Shown: positions 1-8,701 of the stretch, piece after piece
How the letters are laid out: every line of letters begins with the position of its first letter
Numbering within the stretch: position 1 is the stretch's first letter
Source: Mycolicibacterium komossense
Lineage (GTDB): Bacteria > Actinomycetota > Actinomycetes > Mycobacteriales > Mycobacteriaceae
Direction: 5' to 3'
NCBI RefSeq assembly: GCF_025822605.1
Contig: NZ_JACKTY010000012.1
Location: 124,001 to 188,000 of the forward strand
DNA length: 64,000 nt
Notes under the pieces: generated by a model
Told to the model about the DNA's origin: nothing
What the model saw: only the letters and a program-made list of their open reading frames with translations
Database searches by the model: none
Translations under genes and position numbers: made by a program

Positions 1-464
1 ACGTCGAAGATCGGGAATGCAGAGACCAGGAGTCCCGCGATGATGTTGTTGACCGCGTTGGCCGCCTCGACCGTATCGCCCTGGGACAGGGAGGCGATCA
101 AATTTTGCATTTCCGGCACCACGTTGTCAGTGGCCCAGAGGGACAAGCTCTGGCCCAGGGCCCCGAGGCTGCTGGCCACGGTCTGGGCGTAGCCGAGCTG
201 GTTGGTGAGCAGTGCCCGCAGGATTGGGGCGGGATCGGCCGCGACCGCCGAGCCGATCCCCACCACGTTGGTGACCGCGCCGCTGACTGCATCCGCCCAC
301 TGTTGAATGGGGTTCACCGCCGCGGCGAGCTCCATCTTGGCTGCGCTGATGGCCGGGACCTGAATATCGGGTCGTGCTGACGGTGAGACCGGTGTAACCA
401 AGAGGGCGCTGGCAGCGACCGCGGCGATCCCGGCGGTGAGAGATGAGCGTACAGCTAACTGCAT
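1..464 (-). CDS. Secreted Ala-rich mycobacterial protein, 3' end off the left edge
   Basis: The frame opens with ATG at 464-462 and stays open to base 1, so at least 154 residues are present and the C-terminus is missing. The N-terminus has a basic start and a hydrophobic stretch (about residues 8-26) ending near the VSPSA run, a Sec-type signal peptide. The rest is Ala/Val/Asn-rich amphipathic helix without catalytic motifs, a style common among mycobacterial secreted proteins of unknown function. An AAGGA lies about 11 bases upstream of the ATG. It has no same-strand neighbour within the window. I do not recognise a domain, and the role is unknown. Confidence 0.7.
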   Translation of the reverse strand, partial: MQLAVRSSLTAGIAAVAASALLVTPVSPSARPDIQVPAISAAKMELAAAVNPIQQWADAVSGAVTNVVGIGSAVAADPAPILRALLTNQLGYAQTVASSLGALGQSLSLWATDNVVPEMQNLIASLSQGDTVEAANAVNNIIAGLLVSAFPIFD

Positions 465-1111
465 GACAGTCCGTGTCCTTGTCCTCGGCGGATTCTGGCT
501 GTTGACCGAACTGCTCCGACTAGGTCGGGGCACAAGACTCCGGAACTTCTCAGGCTTCTCACAGTCAACGTGAAGCACCGTACCGCCCCGGCGATAACGT
601 GTTCCAGTTTGGGGGATAGTTATTATGACTGATATTTGCGAAATCAAATTTAGGCATCTTCGATATCGCACTGAACTGCAACGACTGCTTTCGGTCGACC
701 GGCTTTTGAAGTAAAAATAGCTGGCAGGTCATATGATGACACCTCGTAAATCTGGCTTGCGGTGTGTCTCGGAGGCCTCCGGGCTGCCCAGTGTGACCGT
801 GGAGCACCTGTACTCGGTTTTCGGAACTAGGAAAAGGCGGCCCGGCTCGACTAGTGCACAGTGGGCTGCGGCACATCGCTTATGCCGCAGTGCGGGGCTG
901 AGTTAGCAAACGTAAAGACCGGCGTGGGCCGCCGCGTCTTCTTATCGGCATGCCTCATTGCCGTCCGCTCGATTGGCTGATCCAGGCAATGGGCGGCAGA
1001 TCGGGACAGCGACAGACCCCCCTCGAGAACCCGCCAGGCCGCACCGGGGCTGTTCCCGCTCTGCACGGTGCTGGCATTGTCCCGGTGGCGGTTCGTCCGC
1101 TTCGTCACCGA

Positions 1112-1255
1112 TCGGCGCGCGTCGACGCCCGCACTGATGTTCACTCGTTCGGTTGCGTCCTCGGTGAAATACTCACCGGCGAAACCCCTTTCATCGGTGA
1201 CTCGCCGGTGTCGATCGCGTATCGACATGTGCGCGAGGGTCCGGTGCCGCCTTCG
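1112..1255 (+). pseudogene. Fragment of a PknB-type Ser/Thr protein kinase gene
   Basis: One frame reads VDARTDVHSFGCVLGEILTG, then ETPFIGDSPVSIAYRHVREG and PVPPS. This matches kinase subdomains IX-X of mycobacterial PknB, where the family reads VDARSDVYSLGCVLYEVLTG and PFTGDSPVSVAYQHVRE. The invariant Asp and Gly of the DVxSxG motif are kept. Nothing kinase-like precedes it (no P-loop, HRD or DFG) and similarity stops after PPS, although another frame then reads GISA, which could be a frameshifted continuation. Without a catalytic loop it cannot be active. It is a relic, not a gene. Confidence 0.75.
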
Positions 1256-1414
1256 TACTCCCGCGCGGCATCTCGGCGGGATTCAAGATCCGCGGCCCAC
1301 TTGTCGAATCATGCACTCCTCCAACAATTTAGACATTGCTGTCGCGGCGCCTGACGTCGGCGGGTAATCGTACGGATCCGCACCGAAGTAGTTCACCTAT
1401 GGCAAATATGTTTG

Positions 1415-1480
1415 AGTCGTCAATTACTTGTGCATGCTGCGAGAGGCGACCCCCTGTCAATCTCCTGCTAATTGACGACT
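1415..1480. repeat. 12-bp perfect inverted repeat with 42-nt spacer
   Basis: AGTCGTCAATTA (1415-1426) is repeated as its exact reverse complement TAATTGACGACT (1469-1480). The repeat lies 68-133 bases upstream of the start codon at 1548. The spacing is too wide for a normal dimeric operator and there is no U-tract. It could be the ends of a small decayed element or a looped regulatory site. Confidence 0.6.
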
Positions 1481-1547
1481 GCGCCTATCTTTCCGAGAAC
1501 GCCGAGTGGTCATATCAAAAGCAAGCGTGGTCTACAGGGGGACTGAC

Positions 1548-3203
1548 ATGACGGCTGGCACGCAGGCGATGGCAGGTACGGGCAAGTCCGGGGTCCGCAG
1601 TGGTCGTCACCGCACCCACCGGCACCTGGTGCCATACGCATGGCTAGGCGGCGGCGCGATCACCCTAGGTGTCGGTGCGGCCTTCGCCACCGGATCCGGA
1701 GTTGCCCACGCCGACACCACCGGATCAGTGCATTCCGATTCGTCAGGATCCACCAAAAACACTGCGGCAGTGGCGAACAAATGCACCCCATGTCGCTCGT
1801 CCACGACTCTGCGTGATGGATCTACCCGGACGGGGACCTCGTCGTCCGCGACGAACCTGGTTACGGCCAAGCTGACGACACTGCCGGGCACAGAAGCTGC
1901 TGCGTCCGGTGGTGTAGACGTGACCGGCCTTGCGGGCACGCAGCCGACCACGCCGGCCCCATTGCGCGGTCTCGGCGACGCGATAGCCTACGCAGCGCGC
2001 GAAATCGAGCCCGCGTTGTTTGCTAGGCCCGTCAGCGCCCTAGCCGCGAGCAGCGCCGCAGCTGGGCCTCCCCTTGCGGATGCGACTGAACCCCCGACAA
2101 ATTCCGATAAAATCGCCGAAGAGCTTAAGAGTTCGCTGGAGCTGGCAGCGTCCCTCATTACGTTCGATCCAGTCGCAATTGTTGCCAACCTGGCACAGTC
2201 GGCGTTCATCTCCGATGAGCTTGACAATTACAGCAAGTTGCTCATCGGTGATGCCGTGACTGCCGCTGTCAACGCAGAGAACGCGATTCCGCAGGTGATC
2301 GCCTATCTGGCCGGCCCGAACGCGGCAGTTGGTGAAGCACTGACCTGGGCCGGTGCTGCAGTCGAGGACGCAGCCCTGGCTGGTGTGGCAGGGATCTCGG
2401 CCGTTGGCATTGGTGCTACTGCATTGACGGTCGGCACCGTGGGCTACATCGGATATACGTTGTACAAAGGCGTGACTAACACGCAATTCGACCCGCCCGT
2501 AGCCGGCGCCCCAAGCGTAGGCCAGCCCAATTCGGTCACCGGGGTGGTCACCGGCACCGTGGTATTCACTGACGATTCCGGTAGGTCGTTGACCTACACC
2601 TTTCCTGCCAGCAGCAGCGGTGGCGGCACCGTGACTTTTACACCCGACGCAACCGAGCCCGATACCTTCGACTTCACCTACACTCCCACGGCTAGCCAGC
2701 GCGCTTATACATCCCTCTATCCCGGTAACAACTCCGACACCTTCACCGTCACAGCGACTGACCAGTACCTCGGTGTGTCAGCCTCCGAACAGGTCTACGT
2801 CACCATCGCTCCCGGGCCCCCTGCGCCGAACACATTCGTCGGAACCTGGGGACAAAACGGTGTTCCCGTACTCACGATTACCAAGGTGGGCGACGTCTAT
2901 ACCGAAACCCTGGCTGGGTCGAGCAGCGTCTATGCGACGTTGGCGCAAGATGATCCGGACGACCCGAGTGATATCGGCGGCCCGGTCAGCGCCACCATTG
3001 TCCAGAACGATAGACAGGTACTACTGGCGGCCACGCCCGATTTCGATCCTGCCACGTTCTCCCTTGAAGAAGGCGTCAACGCATCGTTGTCCGATAGTGG
3101 CACGTTGGACCAATCTCAGGACAACTACGGGTCGCAGGACGGTTTTGAGGTCTACTCAAGCGAAAGTCGAATTTTCGCCAATTTAACCCCGATACCAAAC
3201 TAG
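1548..3203 (+). CDS. Secreted protein with Ig/VCBS-like domain, function unknown
   Basis: 551 residues. The ATG at 1548 is preferred to one 42 bases upstream because a GGGGGA ribosome site sits just before it. Residues 1-55 are a long basic leader plus hydrophobic core ending AHA, a predicted Sec signal peptide of the mycobacterial surface-protein style. A Ser/Thr-rich stretch follows, then helices, then a hydrophobic run near residues 280-313 that could cross or touch the membrane. A beta-rich region follows, with VTGTVVFTDDSG, FDFTYTPTASQ and DTFTVTATD elements typical of VCBS/cadherin-like bacterial Ig repeats. The C-terminal 110 residues are unrecognised. The stop lies 5 bases before the next gene, so the two are probably cotranscribed. 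Codon use is richer in AT than in the neighbours, suggesting acquisition. Confidence 0.75.
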   Translation: MTAGTQAMAGTGKSGVRSGRHRTHRHLVPYAWLGGGAITLGVGAAFATGSGVAHADTTGSVHSDSSGSTKNTAAVANKCTPCRSSTTLRDGSTRTGTSSSATNLVTAKLTTLPGTEAAASGGVDVTGLAGTQPTTPAPLRGLGDAIAYAAREIEPALFARPVSALAASSAAAGPPLADATEPPTNSDKIAEELKSSLELAASLITFDPVAIVANLAQSAFISDELDNYSKLLIGDAVTAAVNAENAIPQVIAYLAGPNAAVGEALTWAGAAVEDAALAGVAGISAVGIGATALTVGTVGYIGYTLYKGVTNTQFDPPVAGAPSVGQPNSVTGVVTGTVVFTDDSGRSLTYTFPASSSGGGTVTFTPDATEPDTFDFTYTPTASQRAYTSLYPGNNSDTFTVTATDQYLGVSASEQVYVTIAPGPPAPNTFVGTWGQNGVPVLTITKVGDVYTETLAGSSSVYATLAQDDPDDPSDIGGPVSATIVQNDRQVLLAATPDFDPATFSLEEGVNASLSDSGTLDQSQDNYGSQDGFEVYSSESRIFANLTPIPN

Positions 3204-3208
3204 TCGAC

Positions 3209-4078
3209 ATGGCAAATCTTTCATGGATAAAGGGCGCCGGGTCTGTCGTTGTTCCGTTCTATACGAGCATCCACTCGGGCAGTAGCATCCGGGTTCGAGG
3301 TCGGCACTATGAGGCCGGACAACTCCCGCAGTCATTCGAGGTTATTCGCGGGTTCGGAGCTCTGTCGCGGCGCTATCTAGAACGCAGGGGGCTGCCCACA
3401 GTGAGGGTGGTGGTGCCGGACCTCCTAGCGGATCCGGCTTTATCTGCCGATACCGGCGCTGTTTCTGAGTCATTTCTCGTTCCGACGCCCGGGGTTCGAT
3501 TCAGGGCGCCGCTGTGGGCACGCGACTCACTTGGAAATGGAACACATCCGGATCCGATCTTCGCTTCGCGACTTGGCGGAATTACCATCAAGCCAAAAAT
3601 CGGTGTCTACGGCGTTGAGGGATCCGTGGTCAGCGCCGATATCACAACGGTTGTGGACCCCGAACTCGATTTAACTGTCCTGCTTCCTTGGGCTACGGCA
3701 GATAACCCCGAGACGGTCCAGGATGTGATCAGCGAGATCGCGGACGATCTGATTGCGTGGAACCCGGATCTTGGCTATGAGGATGACGTTGTGACTTCAC
3801 TGTATGACGACGTTCGATGGGCTTTGCCGGACGAACCACTGGCTGGTTGGTCGGTTACTCTTTCCGAGCGCACACTCTCTCTTTCTGACGGCCAGACCGC
3901 TCCGTTCAGCGTCTTGTTCTCGACTCCGACGCCTGGCGCTATTGCCTTCGCGATTCAGGGCACGGGCGTTGTCCGCGACCCGGAAACTGGGGAAGAGACG
4001 GTGGAGCGAATTGTGTCGGAGATTATGGTGCTCGACGTCGGTCCTGAACTCGGACAGGTGACCTTCGGGCAGCTGTAG
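3209..4078 (+). CDS. Hypothetical protein paired with the upstream secreted protein
   Basis: 289 residues, ATG 5 bases after the previous stop and no clear ribosome site of its own, so translational coupling is likely. There is no signal peptide or membrane segment. The middle is hydrophilic and acidic; residues about 215-260 (WSVTLSERTLSLSDGQ, then FSVLFSTPTPGAIAFAI) look like one Ig-like beta sandwich. I recognise no family and no catalytic motif. The gene shares the AT-leaning codon use of its partner and ends 6 bases before a truncated alcohol-dehydrogenase tail, as if the pair had been inserted there. It might assist or modify the secreted partner, but that is only inference. Confidence 0.65.
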   Translation: MANLSWIKGAGSVVVPFYTSIHSGSSIRVRGRHYEAGQLPQSFEVIRGFGALSRRYLERRGLPTVRVVVPDLLADPALSADTGAVSESFLVPTPGVRFRAPLWARDSLGNGTHPDPIFASRLGGITIKPKIGVYGVEGSVVSADITTVVDPELDLTVLLPWATADNPETVQDVISEIADDLIAWNPDLGYEDDVVTSLYDDVRWALPDEPLAGWSVTLSERTLSLSDGQTAPFSVLFSTPTPGAIAFAIQGTGVVRDPETGEETVERIVSEIMVLDVGPELGQVTFGQL

Positions 4079-4084
4079 GACCGG

Positions 4085-4219
4085 GCAGGCAAGCTCAATC
4101 TCGACGACCCGGTGACCCGTGAATGCCGGTTGGATCAAATCAATGATGGCTTCCGGGACATGGTGGAGGGCAACCTCATTCGAGGGATCATTGGCTGTAC
4201 CGAACAGGACTGGATGTAG
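4085..4219 (+). pseudogene. C-terminal remnant of an AdhD-type zinc alcohol dehydrogenase gene
   Basis: From 4085 one frame reads AGKLNLDDPVTRECRLDQIN, then DGFRDMVEGNLIRGIIG, to TAG at 4217-4219. This is the end of NDMA/MDR alcohol dehydrogenases such as mycobacterial AdhD, whose tail I recall as AGKLNLDDMVTTAYKLEQIN followed by DGYQDMLNGKNIRG. No upstream ADH sequence exists: the intact gene at 3209 stops 6 bases earlier. The remnant therefore marks a recombination or insertion junction. It has no start codon of its own and is unlikely to be translated. Confidence 0.8.
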
Positions 4220-4250
4220 AGCGTGACCGTGATGGACTCACGGAACGTGG

Positions 4251-4270
4251 CCTCACCTCACCTCACCTCA
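4251..4270 (+). repeat. (CCTCA)4 short tandem repeat
   Basis: Four exact copies of CCTCA in the non-coding gap before the serine hydrolase gene. With a 5-base unit outside a reading frame it could vary in copy number, but no function is evident. Confidence 0.8.
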
Positions 4271-4392
4271 CTTCGACACGGCCAGCTGCGTGTTCGGCGT
4301 GCAAATATCGCGGAGATAACGGCTCGATTCCGTGCCGGGATCAATATGGGATCTCGGAACCGATTCACCGCAAAGCCCGGTCCAATGGACGG

Positions 4393-5616
4393 GTGTACCG
4401 GCAAACACGCGATTCGGGGCTGCGCTGCTCTGACGTGCCGATCGCCGGGTTCTGTGCTCCAGGATTCGAGGCCGTCCGCGATCAATTCGAGCGCAATTTT
4501 GCCGACCGCGACGAGCGTGGCGCGGCGGTGGCCGCCTGGGTCGGCGGCGAACTCGTGGTCGACCTCTGGGGCGGCGGACGGGACACCGCCGGCGAGTGGC
4601 CGTGGCAGCAGGACACCCTGGCCAGCGTCTTCTCGGGATCCAAGGGTCTGACCACTACGTGCATCCATCTGCTGGCCGAGCGTGGACTGATCGACCTGCA
4701 CAAGCCGGTCGCCACCTACTGGCCCGAATTCGGCCAGGCCGGCAAGGAGGCCGTTACCGTCGCGATGGTGCTGGCCCACCGTTCCGGCGTCATCGGCCCA
4801 CGGCGGCGACTGGCGGCCGAGGAGGTGCTGGACTGGGACAGGGTCTGCGCCGATATCGCCGCCGCCGAACCGTGGTGGCCGCCGGGAACGGCACAGGGCT
4901 ACCACATGGTCACCTTCGGCTTCATCCTCGGTGAGCTGCTGCGTCGCGTCACCGGCAGCACGGTCGGACAGTTCCTGCGTGACAACATCGCCGCGCCGCT
5001 GTCTGCTGACGTGTTCATCGGCTTGCCCGCAGACCAACACAGCCGCTGCGCAGACATGATCAACAAACCGCACATCCGCGATGTGCTTGCCGCCGGCGGC
5101 GCTCCCGAACATCCGACCTCGCTGGCCGAACACGGAATGGCCGGCCTGGCCGTCGCGATGGGGTTCATCCCCGACGACGAACTGGGCTCGACGGAGATTG
5201 CCCGGTGGCGGGCGGCGGAGTTCCCTTCGACCAACGCCCATGTCTCCGCGCTCGGGATGGCGACCTTTTATAACGCGCTGGCGCAGGAAAAACTTCTCAG
5301 CCGGGAGCTGATGGATCTATGCCGGCAGTCGCAAGGCGGCCTGGCGACCGACGTCGTGCTGGGGCCACGGGTAGCCGATCACGGCTGGGGACTGGGCTAC
5401 ATGCTCAACCAGCGTTGCGTCGCGGGACCGAACCCGCGGATCTTCGGGCATGGCGGGTCAGGTGGCTCCTACGCCTTCGTCGATCTGGAGCACCGCATCG
5501 GTTACGCCTACGTGATGAACAACTTCGACGCCAGCAAGGCCAGCGCCGATCCGCGTAGCGTCGCACTCTCCGATCAGATCTATGCGGCGCTCGACGTCAA
5601 GGTCAAGGCGGCCTGA
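4393..5616 (+). CDS. Beta-lactamase-fold serine hydrolase / esterase
   Basis: 407 residues from a GTG at 4393; another in-frame GTG at 4435 would start just before the conserved part (VPIAGFCAPGFE), so the N-terminus is uncertain. The class C beta-lactamase/EstB family is shown by the Ser-x-x-Lys motif in SVFSGSKGL (nucleophile Ser and general-base Lys), a Tyr-containing motif in GYHMVTFG, and the C-terminal FGHGGSGGS that replaces the KTG box. There is no signal peptide, so it is probably a cytosolic esterase rather than a penicillin-recognising enzyme. Length fits EstB-like esterases. The MFS exporter gene follows after 29 bases on the same strand. The substrate is unknown. Confidence 0.88.
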   Translation: MYRQTRDSGLRCSDVPIAGFCAPGFEAVRDQFERNFADRDERGAAVAAWVGGELVVDLWGGGRDTAGEWPWQQDTLASVFSGSKGLTTTCIHLLAERGLIDLHKPVATYWPEFGQAGKEAVTVAMVLAHRSGVIGPRRRLAAEEVLDWDRVCADIAAAEPWWPPGTAQGYHMVTFGFILGELLRRVTGSTVGQFLRDNIAAPLSADVFIGLPADQHSRCADMINKPHIRDVLAAGGAPEHPTSLAEHGMAGLAVAMGFIPDDELGSTEIARWRAAEFPSTNAHVSALGMATFYNALAQEKLLSRELMDLCRQSQGGLATDVVLGPRVADHGWGLGYMLNQRCVAGPNPRIFGHGGSGGSYAFVDLEHRIGYAYVMNNFDASKASADPRSVALSDQIYAALDVKVKAA

Positions 5617-5645
5617 GCCTGACACTTGTCGATGATCCGCACGCC

Positions 5646-6851
5646 GTGCCCGCACAGCGGTACCGGTGGACGCCTCGCGTCGTCGGGCAGCTCTCCGTGC
5701 TGGCGGTTGCCGCATACGTCTACGTCGTCGCCGAGATGGCACCCATCGGAGCCATGCCCGCGATCGCCGCCGACCTGCACGTCGACGAGGCCCATGTCGG
5801 ATTGCTGACCGCCGCATACGCTTTCGTAAGTATCTTGGTTACCGTGCCGCTGGTCCGATGGACCGCAGGCTGGCCCAAGCGCCGGGTCTTCCTCCTCACT
5901 CTGATGTGTTTGACGCTGGCTCAAGCACTCTCGGCGCTCGCACCCGGACTGGGCTGGCTGGCGGCCAGTCGGGTGCTGTGTGCTGTCACCCATGGGCTGA
6001 TGTGGTCGATCATCGTGCCGATCGGGGCTCGCCTGGTACCGGCAACGCACACCGGCCGGGCGACGACGGCGGTCTACCTCGGTTCGGCGGCCGCGCTGGT
6101 GATCGGTAACCCGCTGACCAATGCGATGAGCCAGGCCTGGGGATGGCGGCCGACCGTTGCACTGATGGCGGTGGCGGCAGGTGTCATCACTCTGCTCGCG
6201 TGGAACGTATTGCCGGCGCTGCCCGCCACTGCGGCCGAGATGGCGCCCATCGTGCGCAAACCGCCGCCCTACCGCAACGCCCGCCTGCTGATTCTGTGCG
6301 GCCTGACACTGATCGGGGTGACGGCCCACTTCGTGTCGTACACGTTCATTGTGCCGATCATCAGGGATATCGTCGGCGCCCGCGGCGCCGAGCAGGCCTG
6401 GCTCCTGGCCGGATACGGTATCGCTGGTCTCGCCACCTTGGGCATTCTGGGGCGCGCCCTCGATCAGCGCCTGCGCGCCGCCGCCCTGGGCAGCCTCGTG
6501 GTGCTGTGCTTGGCCTTGTGGCTGCTGAGCGTGCTGTCCGTCATCCATACCCGACCCGCTGGAGTGCCGCTCGGCGTAGGCGCGATCGTGCTCTGGGGGG
6601 CGTCCGCGGCGGTTCTCCCGCCGATGCTGCAGTCGGCCGCCATCCGGACCGCTCCGGCCGAACCCGAGCAGGCATCGGCCTTGTACGTCACGGCATTCCA
6701 GATCGGCATCCTGGCCGGATCCGTGGCCGGCGGACTTCTCTACGAACACATCGGCGTCGTCGCCGTGGTCAGCACGACGGCCGTGCTGTTCGCCGTCACA
6801 CTGCTCGGTGTCCTCGCGCGCGGGGACGCATTCCTCTCGACGGCGAGTTAG
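5646..6851 (+). CDS. MFS transporter, DHA1 drug/sugar-efflux type
   Basis: 401 residues from GTG at 5646, the only plausible start in frame. About twelve hydrophobic segments are visible in two halves, with a basic cytoplasmic loop after TM2 (RWTAGWPKRRVF), the usual MFS motif A position, and a central hydrophilic loop near residues 195-215. The AEMAPIGAMPAIAADLHV opening and LLTAAYAF segment resemble AraJ/SotB-like DHA1 exporters. It probably forms a two-gene transcript with the esterase. Exported substrate unknown. Confidence 0.88.
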   Translation: MPAQRYRWTPRVVGQLSVLAVAAYVYVVAEMAPIGAMPAIAADLHVDEAHVGLLTAAYAFVSILVTVPLVRWTAGWPKRRVFLLTLMCLTLAQALSALAPGLGWLAASRVLCAVTHGLMWSIIVPIGARLVPATHTGRATTAVYLGSAAALVIGNPLTNAMSQAWGWRPTVALMAVAAGVITLLAWNVLPALPATAAEMAPIVRKPPPYRNARLLILCGLTLIGVTAHFVSYTFIVPIIRDIVGARGAEQAWLLAGYGIAGLATLGILGRALDQRLRAAALGSLVVLCLALWLLSVLSVIHTRPAGVPLGVGAIVLWGASAAVLPPMLQSAAIRTAPAEPEQASALYVTAFQIGILAGSVAGGLLYEHIGVVAVVSTTAVLFAVTLLGVLARGDAFLSTAS

Positions 6852-6882
6852 GGGATCGTGTGATCGCGGGTGGGGCTGCTGT

Positions 6883-7995
6883 TCATGCGACGATCCGCGC
6901 CGCCGCCCTGGCCTTCTTCTCGGCATACATCAACCCATCGGCGTGTGCCAGCAGCTCGTCCACCGTCGCGGATTCCGTTGCGGGCGCTTGCATCAGGCCG
7001 ATACTCGCCGACAGCCGGTAGGACCGGCCGCTGCTGTCGTTGAAAGTGTTGAACGCTTGGACAAGTCGCGCTCGGAGCTGATCCGGATCGGCCGCGTGCT
7101 CGGTGATCAGGACACAGAACTCGTCACCGCCGAGCCGGGCGAGAATGTCGGACTGGCGTAGCGTCGCGCGCAACACCTCGGCCACATCGGCGATCAGCGC
7201 GTCGCCGACCACGTGCCCCTTTTCGTCGTTGACTCCCTTGAGCCCGTCGACGTCGATAAAGGCGAGCAGGCAACTACGGCCGTCGCGCTGCGCGGCGTAG
7301 AGCGCCGGTTCGGCCAGATGGTAAAAGCCGCGCCGATTGTTCAAACCGGTCAGCTCGTCGGTCACCGACAGTTGGCGGATCTCCTCGTTGGCCTTCTGCA
7401 GGTCCGCGGTTCGGTCGCGCACTCGCTGTTCCAGTTCGGCGTAGAGCTGGATGTTCTCCATCGCGATCGACGTGGAGTCGGCCAGCGCCTGCAGCAGTGA
7501 AATCTCTTGTTCGGTCGGCTGCCGGTGATCGGCCCAGTAGTTGCCGATGGCTCCGACCGGATCCAGCTTGCGGATCGGAACCATCACCAGGCTCTTGACG
7601 AAGGTCGGGCGGTAGGCGGCATGGGGAATGCGGTCGTCGGCATAGATATCGGAGACCACGGCCGCCTCCCGGTTGAGCATCACCCAGCCGCTGATGCAGA
7701 TCTCCATCGGGAACCGGCTGCCCTTCCACAGCGGGGCGATCGCATCCTCGTCGGCGTAGTAACACATACCGTTGTCCCGCAACACGAAAGTGGCACCGTC
7801 GCAACCGGTCAGCTCGCGTGCCGCGGTGCGGACGACGCGCTGGACATCGGTCAGGCTGCGCGCCAGGGACAGCTCCTGGACGGCGCGTAACAGCCGTTGC
7901 ATCCTGTCGACGTAGTCGTGGTCGGCGAACCGCTCGCCGCCGGGCCCCTCGGGGGATGCCGAGACAGACAGCATGGCCGAAAGTGGATCGGTCAT
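6883..7995 (-). CDS. GAF-GGDEF diguanylate cyclase
   Basis: 370 residues from the ATG at 7995, chosen because GGGGGG lies just upstream and conserved sequence begins soon after; an upstream in-frame ATG at 8091 would add 32 unlikely residues. A GAF sensor domain spans about residues 45-185, a short coiled coil about 184-208, then a GGDEF domain with the active site GGDEF at 289-293. RQSD at 280-283 lies exactly five residues before it, the RxxD inhibitory I-site, so the enzyme should make c-di-GMP from two GTP and be product-inhibited. There is no EAL domain and no membrane segment, so it is a soluble cytosolic sensor. The GAF ligand cannot be read from sequence. Confidence 0.93.
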   Translation of the reverse strand: MTDPLSAMLSVSASPEGPGGERFADHDYVDRMQRLLRAVQELSLARSLTDVQRVVRTAARELTGCDGATFVLRDNGMCYYADEDAIAPLWKGSRFPMEICISGWVMLNREAAVVSDIYADDRIPHAAYRPTFVKSLVMVPIRKLDPVGAIGNYWADHRQPTEQEISLLQALADSTSIAMENIQLYAELEQRVRDRTADLQKANEEIRQLSVTDELTGLNNRRGFYHLAEPALYAAQRDGRSCLLAFIDVDGLKGVNDEKGHVVGDALIADVAEVLRATLRQSDILARLGGDEFCVLITEHAADPDQLRARLVQAFNTFNDSSGRSYRLSASIGLMQAPATESATVDELLAHADGLMYAEKKARAAARIVA

Positions 7996-8113
7996 CCGCA
8001 CCCCCCGCTCACAGTCCATGTCGCCGTAGAGGCCGCGCCAGGATATTAACCCCGACGTCATCGGTAGGTGCACGTAATGACGCCGACGCATCCCGCCGGC
8101 TTGGGGTGTCGTA

Positions 8114-8677
8114 CTACGACGGGGCCGGCCCGGTCAGCAGTTGTGTCAAGACGGGGCCGGCCCAGCGACTGAGCTCCTCGCGGCTCAGATCGGCCACCGG
8201 GGTGTTCGCGAGCACCGTTCTGGTCATCGCCAGTCCGATGACGAAGGCATCGGTCAGCGCGACCCGCTTGAGATGATTGTCCGGAGTCGCCGCACGCAAC
8301 GACGGCGCCACATGGTTGGCCAGTGTGCGATTCAAGGTGTCGGCCGCGACCTGGCTGGTTCCCGACGCCCGAAGCAGTGCCAGGAAGGACTGGTCGTCTT
8401 CCCAGACTGCGAAGTACTGCGGCAACAGCATGCCGGCGATGTCCTCACGCTCGACGTGGGCCATATCGGGCAGGTTGATCCTGAATTCGGTGGCGGTCGC
8501 GAACAGGTCTTGCTTGTTGCCGAAATAGCGGCTCACCAGTGCTGCGTCGATGCCGACGTCGGCGGCGATGGCGCGCAGCGTGGTGCGTTCGTACCCGTCG
8601 GCGGCGAAGCGCCGGCGTGCCGCGGTCAGGATGTCGGCGCGCGTCTGTGCGGCATGGCGTGGCCTCGGTGTACGCAT
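8114..8677 (-). CDS. TetR-family repressor divergent from the PKS cluster
   Basis: 187 residues from ATG at 8677; a TTG two codons upstream is less likely. Residues about 10-58 are a typical TetR DNA-binding domain (RADILTAARRRFAADGY, TTLRAIAADVGIDAALVSRY, FGNKQDLF). The C-terminal ligand domain is unassigned. The gene faces away from the type III PKS operon and a 16-bp near-perfect palindrome lies between them just downstream of a good promoter, so it probably represses that operon and perhaps itself. The inducer may be a lipid or aromatic product. Confidence 0.9.
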   Translation of the reverse strand: MRTPRPRHAAQTRADILTAARRRFAADGYERTTLRAIAADVGIDAALVSRYFGNKQDLFATATEFRINLPDMAHVEREDIAGMLLPQYFAVWEDDQSFLALLRASGTSQVAADTLNRTLANHVAPSLRAATPDNHLKRVALTDAFVIGLAMTRTVLANTPVADLSREELSRWAGPVLTQLLTGPAPS

Positions 8678-8701
8678 TCCCAAACTCTATGTCGGCGACT
8701 G

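Larger units (their letters stand above)
465..1547. other. Gene-poor stretch with gene debris
   Basis: About 1.1 kb with no intact gene that I can support. It is poorer in GC than the flanks, especially 600-720. It holds a kinase-gene fragment (1112-1255) and a widely spaced inverted repeat (1415-1480), listed separately. A 57-codon frame at 733-906 is weakly reminiscent of a TetR helix-turn-helix but is too short to call. The last 100 bases lead to the secreted-protein gene at 1548 and presumably hold its promoter. Confidence 0.6.

Noticed and set aside
733..906. 57-codon frame with EASGLPSVTVEHLYSVFGT resembling a TetR helix-turn-helix
   Set aside because: Too short, no ribosome site, and only the second HTH helix can be matched by eye. 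It may be more debris, but the evidence is weak.
5580..6926. Long minus-strand frame (448 codons) opposite the MFS gene
   Set aside because: Rich in Arg/Gly/Gln/His with no domain; it is the antisense shadow of the transporter gene in high-GC DNA.
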